From Candidatus Gastranaerophilales bacterium (GTDB taxonomy: Bacteria > Cyanobacteriota > Vampirovibrionia > Gastranaerophilales > Gastranaerophilaceae): DNA of 64,000 nucleotides. The stretch's first letter is position 1. Each line of letters starts with the position of its first letter. The position numbers and the translations under genes are program-made. Below are positions 26,231 to 36,038 of this stretch, one piece after another. The stretch covers positions 27,726 to 91,725 of the forward strand of contig CALVEA010000008.1 of NCBI GenBank assembly GCA_944326455.1. Direction: 5' to 3'. Under the pieces are notes generated by a model. The model did no database searches, was not told the origin of the DNA, and saw only the letters and a list, made by a program, of their open reading frames with translations.

Positions 26231-27141
26231 CTGTGCTTTGCGGCGGGATGTCCTCCGAGCGTGAAGTTTCAATGCGGTCCGGCAAGAATTGTTATGAAGC
26301 CTTGCTAAGACTCGGATATAAAAATGCGGAACTGGTCGTTGTTGATAAGAATATAGCAGAAACGCTTAAAAACGGAAATTTCGACTGTGCATTCAATGCT
26401 CTCCATGGTAAATACGGCGAGGACGGATGTATTCAGGGCGTTCTTGAAATCTTAAGAATACCTTACGCAGGATGCGGAGTTATGGCAAGTTCTATTTGTA
26501 TGAACAAAGAATACACTAAAAGAATCCTTTCAACAGTTAAAGATTTTCCTCTTATAAAATCCGTTTTTGTAAAAAAGGGTGAAGATGTTAAAAAAGCAGT
26601 TGAGGAACTTAAGTATCCTCTTATTACAAAACCTGTTTCTGAAGGCTCAAGCTTTGGTATGACAAAGGTCAATACCCCAGAAGAATTGGTATCCGCATAT
26701 AATGAAGCATTGAAATTTAATGATGATGTTTTGATAGAAGAGTTTATTGACGGATTTTTTGTAACGGTTGGTGTTTTAGAAAAAGATGGCAAAGCTTTTG
26801 CAACAGAGATTCTGGAAATCAGACCAAAAACAGAATGGTATGATTTTGAAGCAAAATATACAAAAGGGATGTCAGAGTTCATAGTTCCGTCAACAGGGTT
26901 GTCCAAAGAAAGCACGGCTCTCGTAAAAAAACTGGCGGTAAAAGCTCATGAAACAACCGGATGTTCAGGAGTTTCAAGAGTCGATTTTATGATTAAAGAC
27001 GACAAACCATATTTTCTTGAAGTAAATACAAGCCCGGGAATGACTGATACAAGTGATTTGCCGGCGCAGGCAGCAGTTTGCGGGATTGATTATGATAATT
27101 TAGTTTTAATGATACTGAAAAGTGCAGGACTTGATAAATAA
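26197..27141 (+). CDS. ddl: D-alanine-D-alanine ligase
   Basis: An ATP-grasp enzyme forming the D-Ala-D-Ala dipeptide of the peptidoglycan stem. N-terminal CGGMSSEREVSMRSG, the Lys/Glu binding region KPVSEGSSFGM, EFIDGFFVTVGVLE, and the Mg-binding end FLEVNTSPGMT. ATG overlaps murB by 34 bases, with GGAAG upstream. Length (314 aa) is typical. Confidence 0.96.
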   Translation: MQYTVQKDDKIAVLCGGMSSEREVSMRSGKNCYEALLRLGYKNAELVVVDKNIAETLKNGNFDCAFNALHGKYGEDGCIQGVLEILRIPYAGCGVMASSICMNKEYTKRILSTVKDFPLIKSVFVKKGEDVKKAVEELKYPLITKPVSEGSSFGMTKVNTPEELVSAYNEALKFNDDVLIEEFIDGFFVTVGVLEKDGKAFATEILEIRPKTEWYDFEAKYTKGMSEFIVPSTGLSKESTALVKKLAVKAHETTGCSGVSRVDFMIKDDKPYFLEVNTSPGMTDTSDLPAQAAVCGIDYDNLVLMILKSAGLDK

Positions 27142-27992
27142 TGTCTGATGAAGAATTAAAACCCAGATATCACCAGCAAAGACGCTTAAAGCAAGCAAAA
27201 TTGCAGCGTCAAATAAGACGTTCGCAAAAACGTTTGGTTCGACTTCGGATTATGCTGCGGCTTATTATATTAATAATCCTTATAAGTATTATCTTTTTAA
27301 TCCTTAAAATGCCGCAGTGGAGACTCCCCGCAAACACATTTGACAGTCTCGACAGCCCTGCGCTGGAAATTGTCAATAACAGAATCGTACCTTCACAAAA
27401 AATTCTTTCAGCACTGAGAAGAAATCAAGTTCCAAGCCAGCCGATTTTTCTTGTAAAAACTGACCATCTCAAAAAGAGTATCACTCAGCTTGAGCCGGTT
27501 CAAAATGTTTATATAAGAAGATTTTGGTTCCCTGCAAGATTACAGATAATAGTTGTCGAAAGAAATCCTATAGTAACAATTACCCCGGACGTTAATGTCC
27601 CTCCTATAGCATTTTTCTCCGCTGACGGGAAATTAATCGGAAGAGAGTATATGCCTCTTGCGCCGGACTATAAAACTGTGCTTGTCGTTACATACGGAAC
27701 CGGAGATGACTATAGAAATTGGGACTCAAAAAAAGTTACTACTTTTAGAAAAATCTCTAATCTTGTTGAAACAGAAACGGGCGAAAAAGTTGAATATATA
27801 GATTACAGAAACCCAAAAGATGTTTATATAAAAATACCTTCTGCTAATATAAGATTAGGAAGTATTAATGCCGGTGTTTTTGATAAAATTCAAAGACTTC
27901 CGTCTCTTTTACCTCAGCTCAAAATGCTTAATAAAAAAGTTAAGTATATTGATTTAAGGTGGGAAACAAGTTATATTAAGCTGGATGAATAA
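27141..27992 (+). CDS. ftsQ: cell division protein FtsQ-like, POTRA domain
   Basis: Basic N-terminal tail (~1-30, Arg/Lys/Gln rich), one membrane helix (~33-56, LIILIILISIIFLIL), then a periplasmic POTRA-type domain (~85-165) and a FtsQ C-terminal domain. Position in the mur cluster supports the call; sequence identity of FtsQ is always low. Its ATG overlaps the ddl stop by one base (TAATG). No ftsA or ftsZ follow. Confidence 0.85.
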   Translation: MSDEELKPRYHQQRRLKQAKLQRQIRRSQKRLVRLRIMLRLIILIILISIIFLILKMPQWRLPANTFDSLDSPALEIVNNRIVPSQKILSALRRNQVPSQPIFLVKTDHLKKSITQLEPVQNVYIRRFWFPARLQIIVVERNPIVTITPDVNVPPIAFFSADGKLIGREYMPLAPDYKTVLVVTYGTGDDYRNWDSKKVTTFRKISNLVETETGEKVEYIDYRNPKDVYIKIPSANIRLGSINAGVFDKIQRLPSLLPQLKMLNKKVKYIDLRWETSYIKLDE

Positions 27993-29074
27993 TGAGCGAC
28001 AGTGTTTATATTCATATACCGTTTTGCAAATCCAAATGTAAATATTGTTCGTTCGTATCTTTTACCAACGGAGATAAGATTTCAGATTATATAAACTCTC
28101 TTTTGGAAGAAATCCATTATTGTTATAAAGACGAACCTCTCAAAACTATTTATTTTGGAGGAGGGACTCCTTCTTTAGTATGTACAGAATCTTTAAAAAA
28201 AATTATTAACAAATTCAAGTTTAAAGAGGATTGCGAAATCACTCTGGAAATAAATCCTGATGATGCTGAACCGGATTATTTATCAGGTTTGAAAGATATT
28301 GGGATTAATCGGCTGAGTATAGGTGCACAGAGTTTTAATGACAAGATTTTAAAACTTATCGGGCGCAGACATAATTCCGAAGATACTGTTAAAGCTGTAA
28401 AGATGGCAAAAAAATCAGGATTCAATAATATCAGCCTTGATTTGATATACGGACTTCCGGAACAAAAAATGGATGATATAAAATTTGATATAGAAAATAT
28501 TTTAAACCTTGATATTCAACATATTTCAACCTATGGTTTAAAAATAGAAGAGGAATCATTCTGGGGGCACCATAAACCGTCTAATCTTCCGGATAACGAT
28601 ATTCAGGCAGATATGTATGAGGAAGTAAATAATATATTAGAAAAAAATGGATTTAACCGGTATGAAATAAGTAACTTTTCTAAAAAAGGGTATGAGTCCG
28701 GACATAATTTAAACTACTGGAATAATGAAGAATACTACGGGTTTGGAGTTGCCGCTCACGGATATATTGATGGAGTTAGGTATTCAAATTATTTAACATT
28801 GGATAAATATTTGAATAATAAATCCAAACGGGAGCAAGAACACAGGCTATCGAAACAAGAAAAAATTGAAGAAGAAATTTTTCTCGGATTCAGAAAAGAA
28901 GAGGGAGTAAATGTTGGTGAAATTTACTCCAAATACGGCTTTGATTTTGAAAAAGAATTTACTCCGGTTTTAGAAAAATACAAAGACTTTATAATAAAAA
29001 CTCCTCTCGGATACAAATTGAATCTTCAAGGAGTTTTATTGAGTAATAATATTTTATCTGAATTCTTAATGTAA
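27992..29074 (+). CDS. hemW: HemW-like radical SAM protein (heme chaperone / HemN-like)
   Basis: Contains the radical SAM motif CxxxCxxC within IPFCKSKCKYCSF, followed by TIYFGGGTPS and QSFNDKILKLIGRRHN, typical of HemW. HemW is a haem chaperone; true HemN coproporphyrinogen dehydrogenase has a fourth Cys (CxC) where Phe is found here. Length (360 aa) fits HemW. It overlaps ftsQ by one base and converges with the transporter gene by nine bases. Confidence 0.88.
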   Translation: MSDSVYIHIPFCKSKCKYCSFVSFTNGDKISDYINSLLEEIHYCYKDEPLKTIYFGGGTPSLVCTESLKKIINKFKFKEDCEITLEINPDDAEPDYLSGLKDIGINRLSIGAQSFNDKILKLIGRRHNSEDTVKAVKMAKKSGFNNISLDLIYGLPEQKMDDIKFDIENILNLDIQHISTYGLKIEEESFWGHHKPSNLPDNDIQADMYEEVNNILEKNGFNRYEISNFSKKGYESGHNLNYWNNEEYYGFGVAAHGYIDGVRYSNYLTLDKYLNNKSKREQEHRLSKQEKIEEEIFLGFRKEEGVNVGEIYSKYGFDFEKEFTPVLEKYKDFIIKTPLGYKLNLQGVLLSNNILSEFLM

Positions 29075-30391
29075 GAATCTTAACCAGATATAAACAGAGC
29101 TCATTACAAGAGCAATGAATGTGGTCAGAACCCCGTATTTCAAGTAGTACATAAACTTGATAGGATGTCCGTCACGTGCTGCAGTTTCTGATACAATAAC
29201 GTTAGCTGCTGCACCGATAATAGTCATGTTACCGCCGAGGCATGCGCCTAATGATAAACACCACCAGAGCGGGTGAGTATAAGATGCGCCCATAAGTTTT
29301 TGAATCTCAACCAGCATTGGAGCCATTGTTGCAGTGTACGGAATATTATCAATTACACCTGACAGGATACCTGATGCCCACAAGATAATCATTGATGTGG
29401 CTTCTTGAGAACCGTTAGTTACATTCAATAACCATTCAGACATAAGTTTAATACCGCCTGCATAGTCAAGCCCGCCGATTATAATAAATAAACCAATGAA
29501 GAAGAAGATTGTATTCCATTCAACTTCCGCAAGGATTTTGGTCGGTTTTTCAAATAACAATAAGAATGCTGCACCAGCCATAGCCGTAACACTTGTTTGA
29601 ATATGTGTTACATCATGGAGTACAAACCCCGCAATAACAAAGATTAAGACAACAGCAGATCTTATCATCAACCATTTGTCTGTAATTGTTTTAGAATTAT
29701 CAATTTCTGAAACCTTTGCCATTTTTTCAGCTGTTGAGACCAGCTGTTTTCTGAAAATAAAAGTTAAAACTAATACATTAACAATTAATATAGCTGCGAC
29801 AATACCGGTAAGTTCTTTTACAAATGCCATAAAAGATAGTCCTGCTGCAGAACCTATAATAATGTTTGGCGGATCGCCGATTAGTGTAGCAGTGCCGCCC
29901 GTATTAGATGCAATAATTTCTGCAATCAGGAACGGAACCGGATTAATATCAAGTTCTCTCGCAATTACAAACGTAACAGGCATGATTAAGATAACTGTCG
30001 TAACGTTATCCAAAAATGCTGAAACAACAGCGGTAAATATTGCTAAAGAAAACATAATCAATTTTGGTTTGCCTTTTGTCATCTTGAGCATTTCGTTTGC
30101 CATCCAGTTGAACATACCGCTTTTGGTAGCAATACTAACAATAATCATCATTGATACAAGTAAGAAAATTACATTAAAATCAATAAAGTTAATAAAATAA
30201 CCCGGATTCAAAGCTCCGTTTGCCATCTGCTCCTGCCCGAGCAAACCTAAAAATAAAGTTACAACCGCACCAAGAAGAGCTATTGTAACTTTAGGAATTT
30301 TTTCTGTAGCAATGAAAATGTACGCTACAATAAGAATAGCTGCCGATACAGCAATCGCATTTGCATGTACCAGACTCATGAAACTTTCCAT
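29066..30391 (-). CDS. ArsB/NhaD-type ion transporter
   Basis: A polytopic inner-membrane protein (~11 segments) of the ion transporter superfamily. The ATG at 30391 is chosen because AAGGAG lies five bases upstream, inside codons of the longer frame. Motifs such as AFLDNVTTVILIMPV and GGTATLIGDPPNIIIGSAAG (first repeat) and SGVIDNIPYTATM and LGGNMTIIGAAANVI (second) are the paired hairpin loops of ArsB/NhaD carriers. Substrate (Na+/H+, arsenite or a dicarboxylate) cannot be told from sequence. NhaD-like Na+/H+ antiport is most likely. Confidence 0.85.
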   Translation of the reverse strand: MESFMSLVHANAIAVSAAILIVAYIFIATEKIPKVTIALLGAVVTLFLGLLGQEQMANGALNPGYFINFIDFNVIFLLVSMMIIVSIATKSGMFNWMANEMLKMTKGKPKLIMFSLAIFTAVVSAFLDNVTTVILIMPVTFVIARELDINPVPFLIAEIIASNTGGTATLIGDPPNIIIGSAAGLSFMAFVKELTGIVAAILIVNVLVLTFIFRKQLVSTAEKMAKVSEIDNSKTITDKWLMIRSAVVLIFVIAGFVLHDVTHIQTSVTAMAGAAFLLLFEKPTKILAEVEWNTIFFFIGLFIIIGGLDYAGGIKLMSEWLLNVTNGSQEATSMIILWASGILSGVIDNIPYTATMAPMLVEIQKLMGASYTHPLWWCLSLGACLGGNMTIIGAAANVIVSETAARDGHPIKFMYYLKYGVLTTFIALVMSSVYIWLRFLH

Positions 30392-30557
30392 TTTTTCTCC
30401 TTCCATTAAATATTTATAGTTTAAATATTAACCATATAAATAAATATTATTACAAAAAAAATAAAATAGCATACTAACAGAGGATTTTTTACAAATAATA
30501 TTGCCCTTATAAGGATATTTGTGATAAAATTTATACTATACACTTTGGAGTGGATAG

Positions 30558-32471
30558 TTGATTAGTCTGTCAGATTTATATAAAAAGTTAATAATATTTA
30601 TCATGGCATTATTGGTATTTTCGGTGCCTTCTTTTGCCTTTGCAGATGATGATATGACAGACAAAGAAATTATGGAAGAAGCTGAATCAGCTGAAGTTCA
30701 TGACTTTGAAACCAACACTGCATATATTAACGATATTGAAATTCTGGGCGCTAATATTATTAAACCTGAATTCATTATTTCAAAAATGTCACTTCAAAAA
30801 GGTGATTTGTACGATAAAGATGCAATGCAGCAAGATTTAAAGACTATCTACAGACTGGGATATTTCACCGAAAGAATGAAAGCTATTCCTGTCAAGAATT
30901 CAAACGGAACAATCTCTTTAAAGATTATTGTAGAAGAAAATATCCCAATAACAGACTTTACTATTGAAGGAAACACTGTTGTGTCTTCAGAAGAGATTAT
31001 GCAGTATCTTCTTCCGCTCAAAGGCAAACCCCAAAATATTTCAGCAATAAATTCAGCAATGGAAAAGATTAATGAATGCTACTATACTAAAGGATATATT
31101 CTATCTAAAATCGATTCCATTTATGATGATCCTGACGGTACTATCAACTTAAATATCATGGAAGGTAAAATTAATAAAATTCTTATTACCGGAAATGAAA
31201 AAACAAAAGAATATGTTATAGAACGTAACATTATGACCGAACCCGGAAGCGTTTACAACGAAAACCTTGTAAAACAGGATTTAGTCAGGCTTTATTCTAC
31301 TCAAGCTTTCAAGGATGTAAACAGAACTATAGAAGTATCACAAGATGATCCTGATAAGTTTGATGTTACAATAGAACTTAAAGAACAAAGAACAGCATCT
31401 GTTTCAGTCGGCGGCGGTTTGGATTCCGCGACAGGTGCATTTGGTTCTTTGGGGATTTCGGATAACAACTTCCGCGGGATGAACCAGAGAGTATCTCTTA
31501 CAGGTTTGGTCGGCTCAGGTATTTTGATGAGCGATTCTTCTATCAAAAACCACATGAATTATCAGGCTGAATTAAGCTTTTTTGAACCGCACTTTTTGAA
31601 CGCTAATAACTCTTTAATGAGTAAAATCTATTTTAGAGATTTAGGCAGCTATCAGATTCCTCTTGCGATAGAAAGAAGAGTCGGGATAGAAAGTACTGTT
31701 GCTCACAGGCTTAAATTCAATCCAAGAATGTCAACAACTTTCACCGGCGGGGTTGAATATATTCATTTATCAGAAGGAGATAGAAATTCTATTGAAAGAC
31801 TTTACCAGAACCATGGGTTAGATTTTGCCGGACGTGACAAACAATTGGAAGGCGGATTATTCTTGAGATTAGCACCTGGATTTGCTTATGATTCAAGAGA
31901 CTCAATAACAAATCCGCGGCATGGTGCATTGGCTTCTGTAAGATTTGAAGAAGCATTCGGACTTGACGGATTTGGTAAAACAAACGGACGTTTGATTGGT
32001 ATGGCAAAGAAATTCATACCTATTGCGAAAAAATCTTCTTTAACCTTTACAGCCAGAGGCGGTGTTAAAGTCCATGGCGATAATATGCCTGAAATCATGG
32101 CATTCCGTTTAGGCGGACCTTATACAATCAGAGGTTATAAAGTTAACGGTGTAGGTACGGGTACCTCCTTTATCATGGGTTCTGCAGAACTTGCAACACC
32201 AATCCCTTTTGTTGACAGACTTAAAATTAATTTCTTGCAAAACTTGAGAATGACATTTTGGGTTGATGCAGGTCGTGTATTTGACCCTACAATATCGAGT
32301 GTTTTGTATGACAGACCTATCCAAGCAATTACTGCCGGTGTCGGCTTAAAGATAAATATTCCGGGAGTTGGACCTTTATCTGTTGATTATGGTTTCCCTC
32401 TCACAAACCCGGGTCCGAATGGCTCGCCTAACGGATACTTTACATTTGGTGTCGGTGACATGATGTACTAA
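30558..32471 (+). CDS. bamA: outer membrane protein assembly factor BamA (Omp85)
   Basis: Inserts beta-barrel proteins into the outer membrane. TTG start at 30558 with TGGAG seven bases upstream; residues 1-29 are a signal peptide (…FAFA). About three POTRA repeats span residues ~45-300 (FTIEGNTVVSSEEIMQYL, KILITGNEKTKEYVIE), fewer than the five of E. coli. The 16-strand barrel occupies ~300-637, with the lid-lock VRGF-type motif as TIRGYKVNG. Its presence shows a diderm envelope. It is followed by the Skp/OmpH gene 26 bases later. Confidence 0.95.
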   Translation: MISLSDLYKKLIIFIMALLVFSVPSFAFADDDMTDKEIMEEAESAEVHDFETNTAYINDIEILGANIIKPEFIISKMSLQKGDLYDKDAMQQDLKTIYRLGYFTERMKAIPVKNSNGTISLKIIVEENIPITDFTIEGNTVVSSEEIMQYLLPLKGKPQNISAINSAMEKINECYYTKGYILSKIDSIYDDPDGTINLNIMEGKINKILITGNEKTKEYVIERNIMTEPGSVYNENLVKQDLVRLYSTQAFKDVNRTIEVSQDDPDKFDVTIELKEQRTASVSVGGGLDSATGAFGSLGISDNNFRGMNQRVSLTGLVGSGILMSDSSIKNHMNYQAELSFFEPHFLNANNSLMSKIYFRDLGSYQIPLAIERRVGIESTVAHRLKFNPRMSTTFTGGVEYIHLSEGDRNSIERLYQNHGLDFAGRDKQLEGGLFLRLAPGFAYDSRDSITNPRHGALASVRFEEAFGLDGFGKTNGRLIGMAKKFIPIAKKSSLTFTARGGVKVHGDNMPEIMAFRLGGPYTIRGYKVNGVGTGTSFIMGSAELATPIPFVDRLKINFLQNLRMTFWVDAGRVFDPTISSVLYDRPIQAITAGVGLKINIPGVGPLSVDYGFPLTNPGPNGSPNGYFTFGVGDMMY

Positions 32472-32497
32472 AATATAACTATAGGAGGTTTATTATT

Positions 32498-32944
32498 ATG
32501 AAAAAAATGAAAATCGGTCTTGTTTTATTAGCTTTGGTTGCAATGACCGGCATTGCTAATGCAGGCGGTATCGGGTACATTGATTATGTCAAAGTAATTG
32601 ATAACTTTGATTATGCGAAAAAGGCAACTAAAGAAGTTGATGCAAAAGGTCTCGAAATGCAGCAATTCCTTGTTGACAAGGAAAAAGAATACAAATCCCT
32701 TGATACACCTTTGAAGAAAAAATCTTTTGAAGATAAAGTAGCTCAAGAATTTAAAGCAAAAGAATCTGCTTATATTGCTTTAAAAACAAAAAGAGAACAA
32801 GAAGTTTATACAAAAATCAGGGATGCAGCAAAAGCTGTTATGGTTGAACAAAAACTCGACGCAATTATGGATGTAAGAGGCGTTTTTGTAGGCGGTCTTG
32901 ATATTACAGACCAAGTTATAACAAAATTGAAAGGTGCTAAATAG
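32498..32944 (+). CDS. skp: periplasmic chaperone Skp/OmpH-like protein
   Basis: Signal peptide 1-22 (ending GIANA), then GYIDYVKVIDNFDYAKKA, matching the start of OmpH domains, a helical arm rich in Lys/Glu, and C-terminal KAVMVEQKLDAIMDVRGVF. Skp trimers ferry unfolded outer-membrane proteins to BamA. Start ATG has AGGAGG upstream. Its position directly after bamA strengthens the call. 148 aa is typical. Confidence 0.92.
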   Translation: MKKMKIGLVLLALVAMTGIANAGGIGYIDYVKVIDNFDYAKKATKEVDAKGLEMQQFLVDKEKEYKSLDTPLKKKSFEDKVAQEFKAKESAYIALKTKREQEVYTKIRDAAKAVMVEQKLDAIMDVRGVFVGGLDITDQVITKLKGAK

Positions 32945-32946
32945 TT

Positions 32947-34275
32947 ATGAGAATAGTTGACCTTATCGACAAAAAGAAACGCGGATTATCGCACACTAAA
33001 GACGAGATTGACTTCATTATTGAATCAATGATGAGCGGCTCGGCTCCTGACTATCAGATTTCTGCTTGGCTCATGGCTGTTTATTTTAAAGGTCTGACCG
33101 AAGAAGAGACGGCATACTTAACAGAAGCTATGGTTGATTCAGGAGAAGTAATTGATTTTGGAGCATTAGCCGATTCTATTGTTGATAAGCATTCCACCGG
33201 CGGTGTCGGCGATAAGGTCACTATTACTCTTATACCTCTGTTAGCAGCAGCTGGTGTTCCTGTAGCTAAACTTTCCGGCAAAGGCTTGGGACATACCGGC
33301 GGCACTATTGATAAGCTGGAATCTATTCCAAACTTTAATACGAAACTTACTATTAAGCAGCTTATTGAGCAGGTCAAAAAAATTAATGTCGCTATAGCTT
33401 CACAAACACAAAACCTTACACCTGCGGATGGTAAATTGTATGCTCTAAGAGATGTAACGGCAACAGTAGACAGTATGCCTTTAATAGCATCTTCCGTAGT
33501 GTCGAAAAAAGTCGCATCCGGAGCCAATAATATCATTCTGGATGTAAAATACGGCTCAGGAGCTTTTATGAAAACTCCTGAGGATGCTGTTGAACTCTCA
33601 AGATTAATGGTTAATATAGGCAAAATCCTTAAGAAAAATATTACAGCCGTTATAACTTCAATGGAAGAACCGTTAGGAAGAGCTGTCGGAAATTCCCTTG
33701 AAATAATTGAGTCAATTGAATTTTTAAAAGGACATATTGAAAACAGTGACGTTGCAGACTTAACCTATTCATTTGCGGCAATTGCGCTTATGAAGGCGGG
33801 AATGTACGAAACTAAATCCGAAGCAAAAGAATTTTTGAAAGAACTTGTTCATAGCGGGAAAGCATTAGAAAAATTCAGAGAATTAATTCAGGCTCAAGGC
33901 GGAAATCCTGAAATTATTGATAATTATGATTTATTCGCACTGCCTGCATATAAAGTTGAATGCGAATCCAAAAAAAGCGGTTATATACAGACTATAGATG
34001 CGTATAAAATAGCTTATGCGTGCAAAATTCTTGGTGCCGGGAGAGATAAAAAGACCGATCCTATAGATTACAGCGTTGGAATTTATTTGAATAAGAAAAG
34101 CGGAGAAGCCGTTACTAAGGGAGATACTTTGTATACCATTTATTCAAATGATCCTGATAAAACAAAACTTGCACAGCAGTACTGTGATGAGGCATTTTCT
34201 ATAAGCTTTGAAAAAACCGCCCACTCAAACTTAATTTATAAAATAATTAAACCTAAAGAGGATGACGATGTTTAA
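32947..34275 (+). CDS. deoA: pyrimidine-nucleoside (thymidine) phosphorylase
   Basis: Cleaves thymidine/uridine with phosphate to base and (deoxy)ribose 1-phosphate. Phosphate-binding signature VDKHSTGGVGDKVT (~78-91), KLSGKGLGHTGGTIDKLES, a central alpha/beta domain, and a C-terminal domain GYIQTIDAY. Length (442 aa) matches Pdp/DeoA. It follows skp within three bases. The downstream FlhA-like gene overlaps its end by eight bases, so these are co-transcribed. Confidence 0.95.
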   Translation: MRIVDLIDKKKRGLSHTKDEIDFIIESMMSGSAPDYQISAWLMAVYFKGLTEEETAYLTEAMVDSGEVIDFGALADSIVDKHSTGGVGDKVTITLIPLLAAAGVPVAKLSGKGLGHTGGTIDKLESIPNFNTKLTIKQLIEQVKKINVAIASQTQNLTPADGKLYALRDVTATVDSMPLIASSVVSKKVASGANNIILDVKYGSGAFMKTPEDAVELSRLMVNIGKILKKNITAVITSMEEPLGRAVGNSLEIIESIEFLKGHIENSDVADLTYSFAAIALMKAGMYETKSEAKEFLKELVHSGKALEKFRELIQAQGGNPEIIDNYDLFALPAYKVECESKKSGYIQTIDAYKIAYACKILGAGRDKKTDPIDYSVGIYLNKKSGEAVTKGDTLYTIYSNDPDKTKLAQQYCDEAFSISFEKTAHSNLIYKIIKPKEDDDV

Positions 34276-35734
34276 TAAAAAAATGCAATATGTTATAAAA
34301 ACTGTACCAACAGATGACAGACAAGCTCTTGAGGATCTTTTAAATGAGATGTCTGAGCAGGGTTGGGATTTATACACAATGCATGAAATAGAATCTGATT
34401 CTTCTATTGATTTTAATTGTATTTTTATGAGAGAAAAGCAGGAAGAGCAGGGGACTGACCTTGACGATATTGTCAATGTTACAAGTTTTAAATACAGAAT
34501 GGAGAAGATGCTTGCCACTCCTACAAATCCGTATGATTTATGTAAAGAAATTCAATTAAAAATTTCTAACCAGAAAGACAGAATTAAAAGGATTAAATCT
34601 CAGCTTGAGAGCGATAATTTGTCAGGAGAAGATAAAAAACGCTTAAACAACCAGATGTCAGATGAATTAAAGCAATTGGATTCTTTAAAACAGGCTCTTG
34701 TTAACGAGATTTCTCCGGACACAATGTATGCCGGAATTAAAGAAGAAAAGTTTGTTGTTAATTTATCGGAAGAAATTCTTGAAGTAGTTTCTATGGAATA
34801 TTCAGACAACCTTCTTGCAGAAACAGTAAAAATCAGACAGGAACTTACGGATGAACTCGGGTATGTTATTCCGCATATCCATTTTCATAACAGCGATGAT
34901 TTAAGCCAGAATGAATTTTCTATAAAAATTCATGATATTGAAGTCTTTAGAACTGTTGTTTTCCCCGGTTATGTGGCATATTTTAAAGATGATATTAAAG
35001 GATACAAACCGGAAAACGGAGATTATGTTTTAGAAGATGAAATAACCGGCAAAAAAATTATCTGGATTAAGGAAGATAAGGTTAAAGATTTTTGGGCACA
35101 CGGAATAAGTGCCGTAGAATTTATCGGACGCGCTGTTAAATATATTGCAGTAAGAGAAGTCTCTGATATTATGGATTATAATGACATTAACAAGTATGTT
35201 GAAATTGTTCTTGAGAAAAATTCATTCCTTGTTGATAATATTATCCCTGATTTTATTACAGCATCTGACTTAAAATATTTGTTAACCTGTCTTATAAGAG
35301 AAAGAGTTTCGGTTAAAAATATTGTTTATTTGTTTGAAAAAATTAATGATTATGCAAATGAGCCTACAAAAGAGGATTTGCTTGATAAAGTAAGGTTGGC
35401 TTTTTCAAAACAAATAATCAAGGATTTAGCTGTAAACGGAGAGTTAAAAGTTATTGAACTGACAGATGAAACTGAAGAAAAAGTTTCCGGTTTCTTTACG
35501 GAAGAAGAGGAAGAATCAATAATAAGAATTGATGCAAAAGACGTACAAGCTATAGCGGATAGTGTAAATAAACTCGCAAAATCGAAAAAACTCGAAAAAC
35601 CTATTCTTGCCGTTCCAATGGATATCAGACACATGCTATTCGTAATCCTATCGGAATTTGTACCAAATATTACGGTTCTTGCGCTTGAAGAGCTGGTTTG
35701 TGATTACAATATTAAAATTATCGGGAAAGTATAA
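34268..35734 (+). CDS. soluble protein: FlhA-type export-gate cytoplasmic domain with extra N-terminal domain
   Basis: Start ATG 34268 with AAAGAGG six bases upstream. N-terminal ~55 residues (QALEDLLNEMSEQGWDLYTM) look like a DUF4177-type domain, residues ~90-150 are coiled coil, and ~165-488 match the FlhA/FHIPEP cytoplasmic domain. Recognisable blocks are LLAETVKIRQELTDELGYV, then NEFSIKIHDIEV and FPGYVA (FlhA: YRILMKGVEIGSGDAYPG). Next come DNIIPDFITASDLKYLL (FlhA: EDLVPGVVTLTTLHKVL), RERVSVKNIVYLFE (AEKVPIRDMRTILE), DKVRLAFSKQII and PMDIRHML. The eight-helix membrane half of FlhA is entirely absent. In flagellar and injectisome export this domain forms the nonameric ring docking chaperone-substrate complexes. 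Here it is free-standing; its partner is unknown. Confidence 0.85.
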   Translation: MFNKKMQYVIKTVPTDDRQALEDLLNEMSEQGWDLYTMHEIESDSSIDFNCIFMREKQEEQGTDLDDIVNVTSFKYRMEKMLATPTNPYDLCKEIQLKISNQKDRIKRIKSQLESDNLSGEDKKRLNNQMSDELKQLDSLKQALVNEISPDTMYAGIKEEKFVVNLSEEILEVVSMEYSDNLLAETVKIRQELTDELGYVIPHIHFHNSDDLSQNEFSIKIHDIEVFRTVVFPGYVAYFKDDIKGYKPENGDYVLEDEITGKKIIWIKEDKVKDFWAHGISAVEFIGRAVKYIAVREVSDIMDYNDINKYVEIVLEKNSFLVDNIIPDFITASDLKYLLTCLIRERVSVKNIVYLFEKINDYANEPTKEDLLDKVRLAFSKQIIKDLAVNGELKVIELTDETEEKVSGFFTEEEEESIIRIDAKDVQAIADSVNKLAKSKKLEKPILAVPMDIRHMLFVILSEFVPNITVLALEELVCDYNIKIIGKV

Positions 35735-35738
35735 TATT

Positions 35739-36038
35739 TTATCTTTGGTAAAATATTTTTCCGTCTTTATCTATACTGTTTTTCAAGCCTTCATGTGTCA
35801 AGGTGTTGTAATTTGTGACATCAAACCTATACGGAGTCGGTAAATCGTCCAACTCAAAAGCAATGCTTGATAGTGAATCCTTATCAGCCCATATTGCAAA
35901 ATCAATATCAGACCCTGTTTTATACGTTCCCTTTGCACGGGAACCATATATAACAACTTTTTCAATTTCCGATTTTGATTTAAAATATTCCAGTAATTCA
36001 TTCATTGTTCTTTCAGGAAGTCCAAAGTTATTATCCAT
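35739..36038 (-). CDS. MNT-type nucleotidyltransferase (antitoxin-like)
   Basis: A small Pol beta-like nucleotidyltransferase with GSRAKGTYKTGSDIDF (G-S-x10-D-x-D core) and a further conserved Asp in the strand after it (RFDVTNY). 99 residues. Its start lies inside the end of the upstream gene (eight-base overlap), a gene pair known as MNT/HEPN or HI0073/HI0074. In the best studied pairs (MntA/HepT) the MNT protein adds AMP to, and silences, the HEPN RNase. It converges with the FlhA-like gene. Confidence 0.9.
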   Translation of the reverse strand: MDNNFGLPERTMNELLEYFKSKSEIEKVVIYGSRAKGTYKTGSDIDFAIWADKDSLSSIAFELDDLPTPYRFDVTNYNTLTHEGLKNSIDKDGKIFYQR

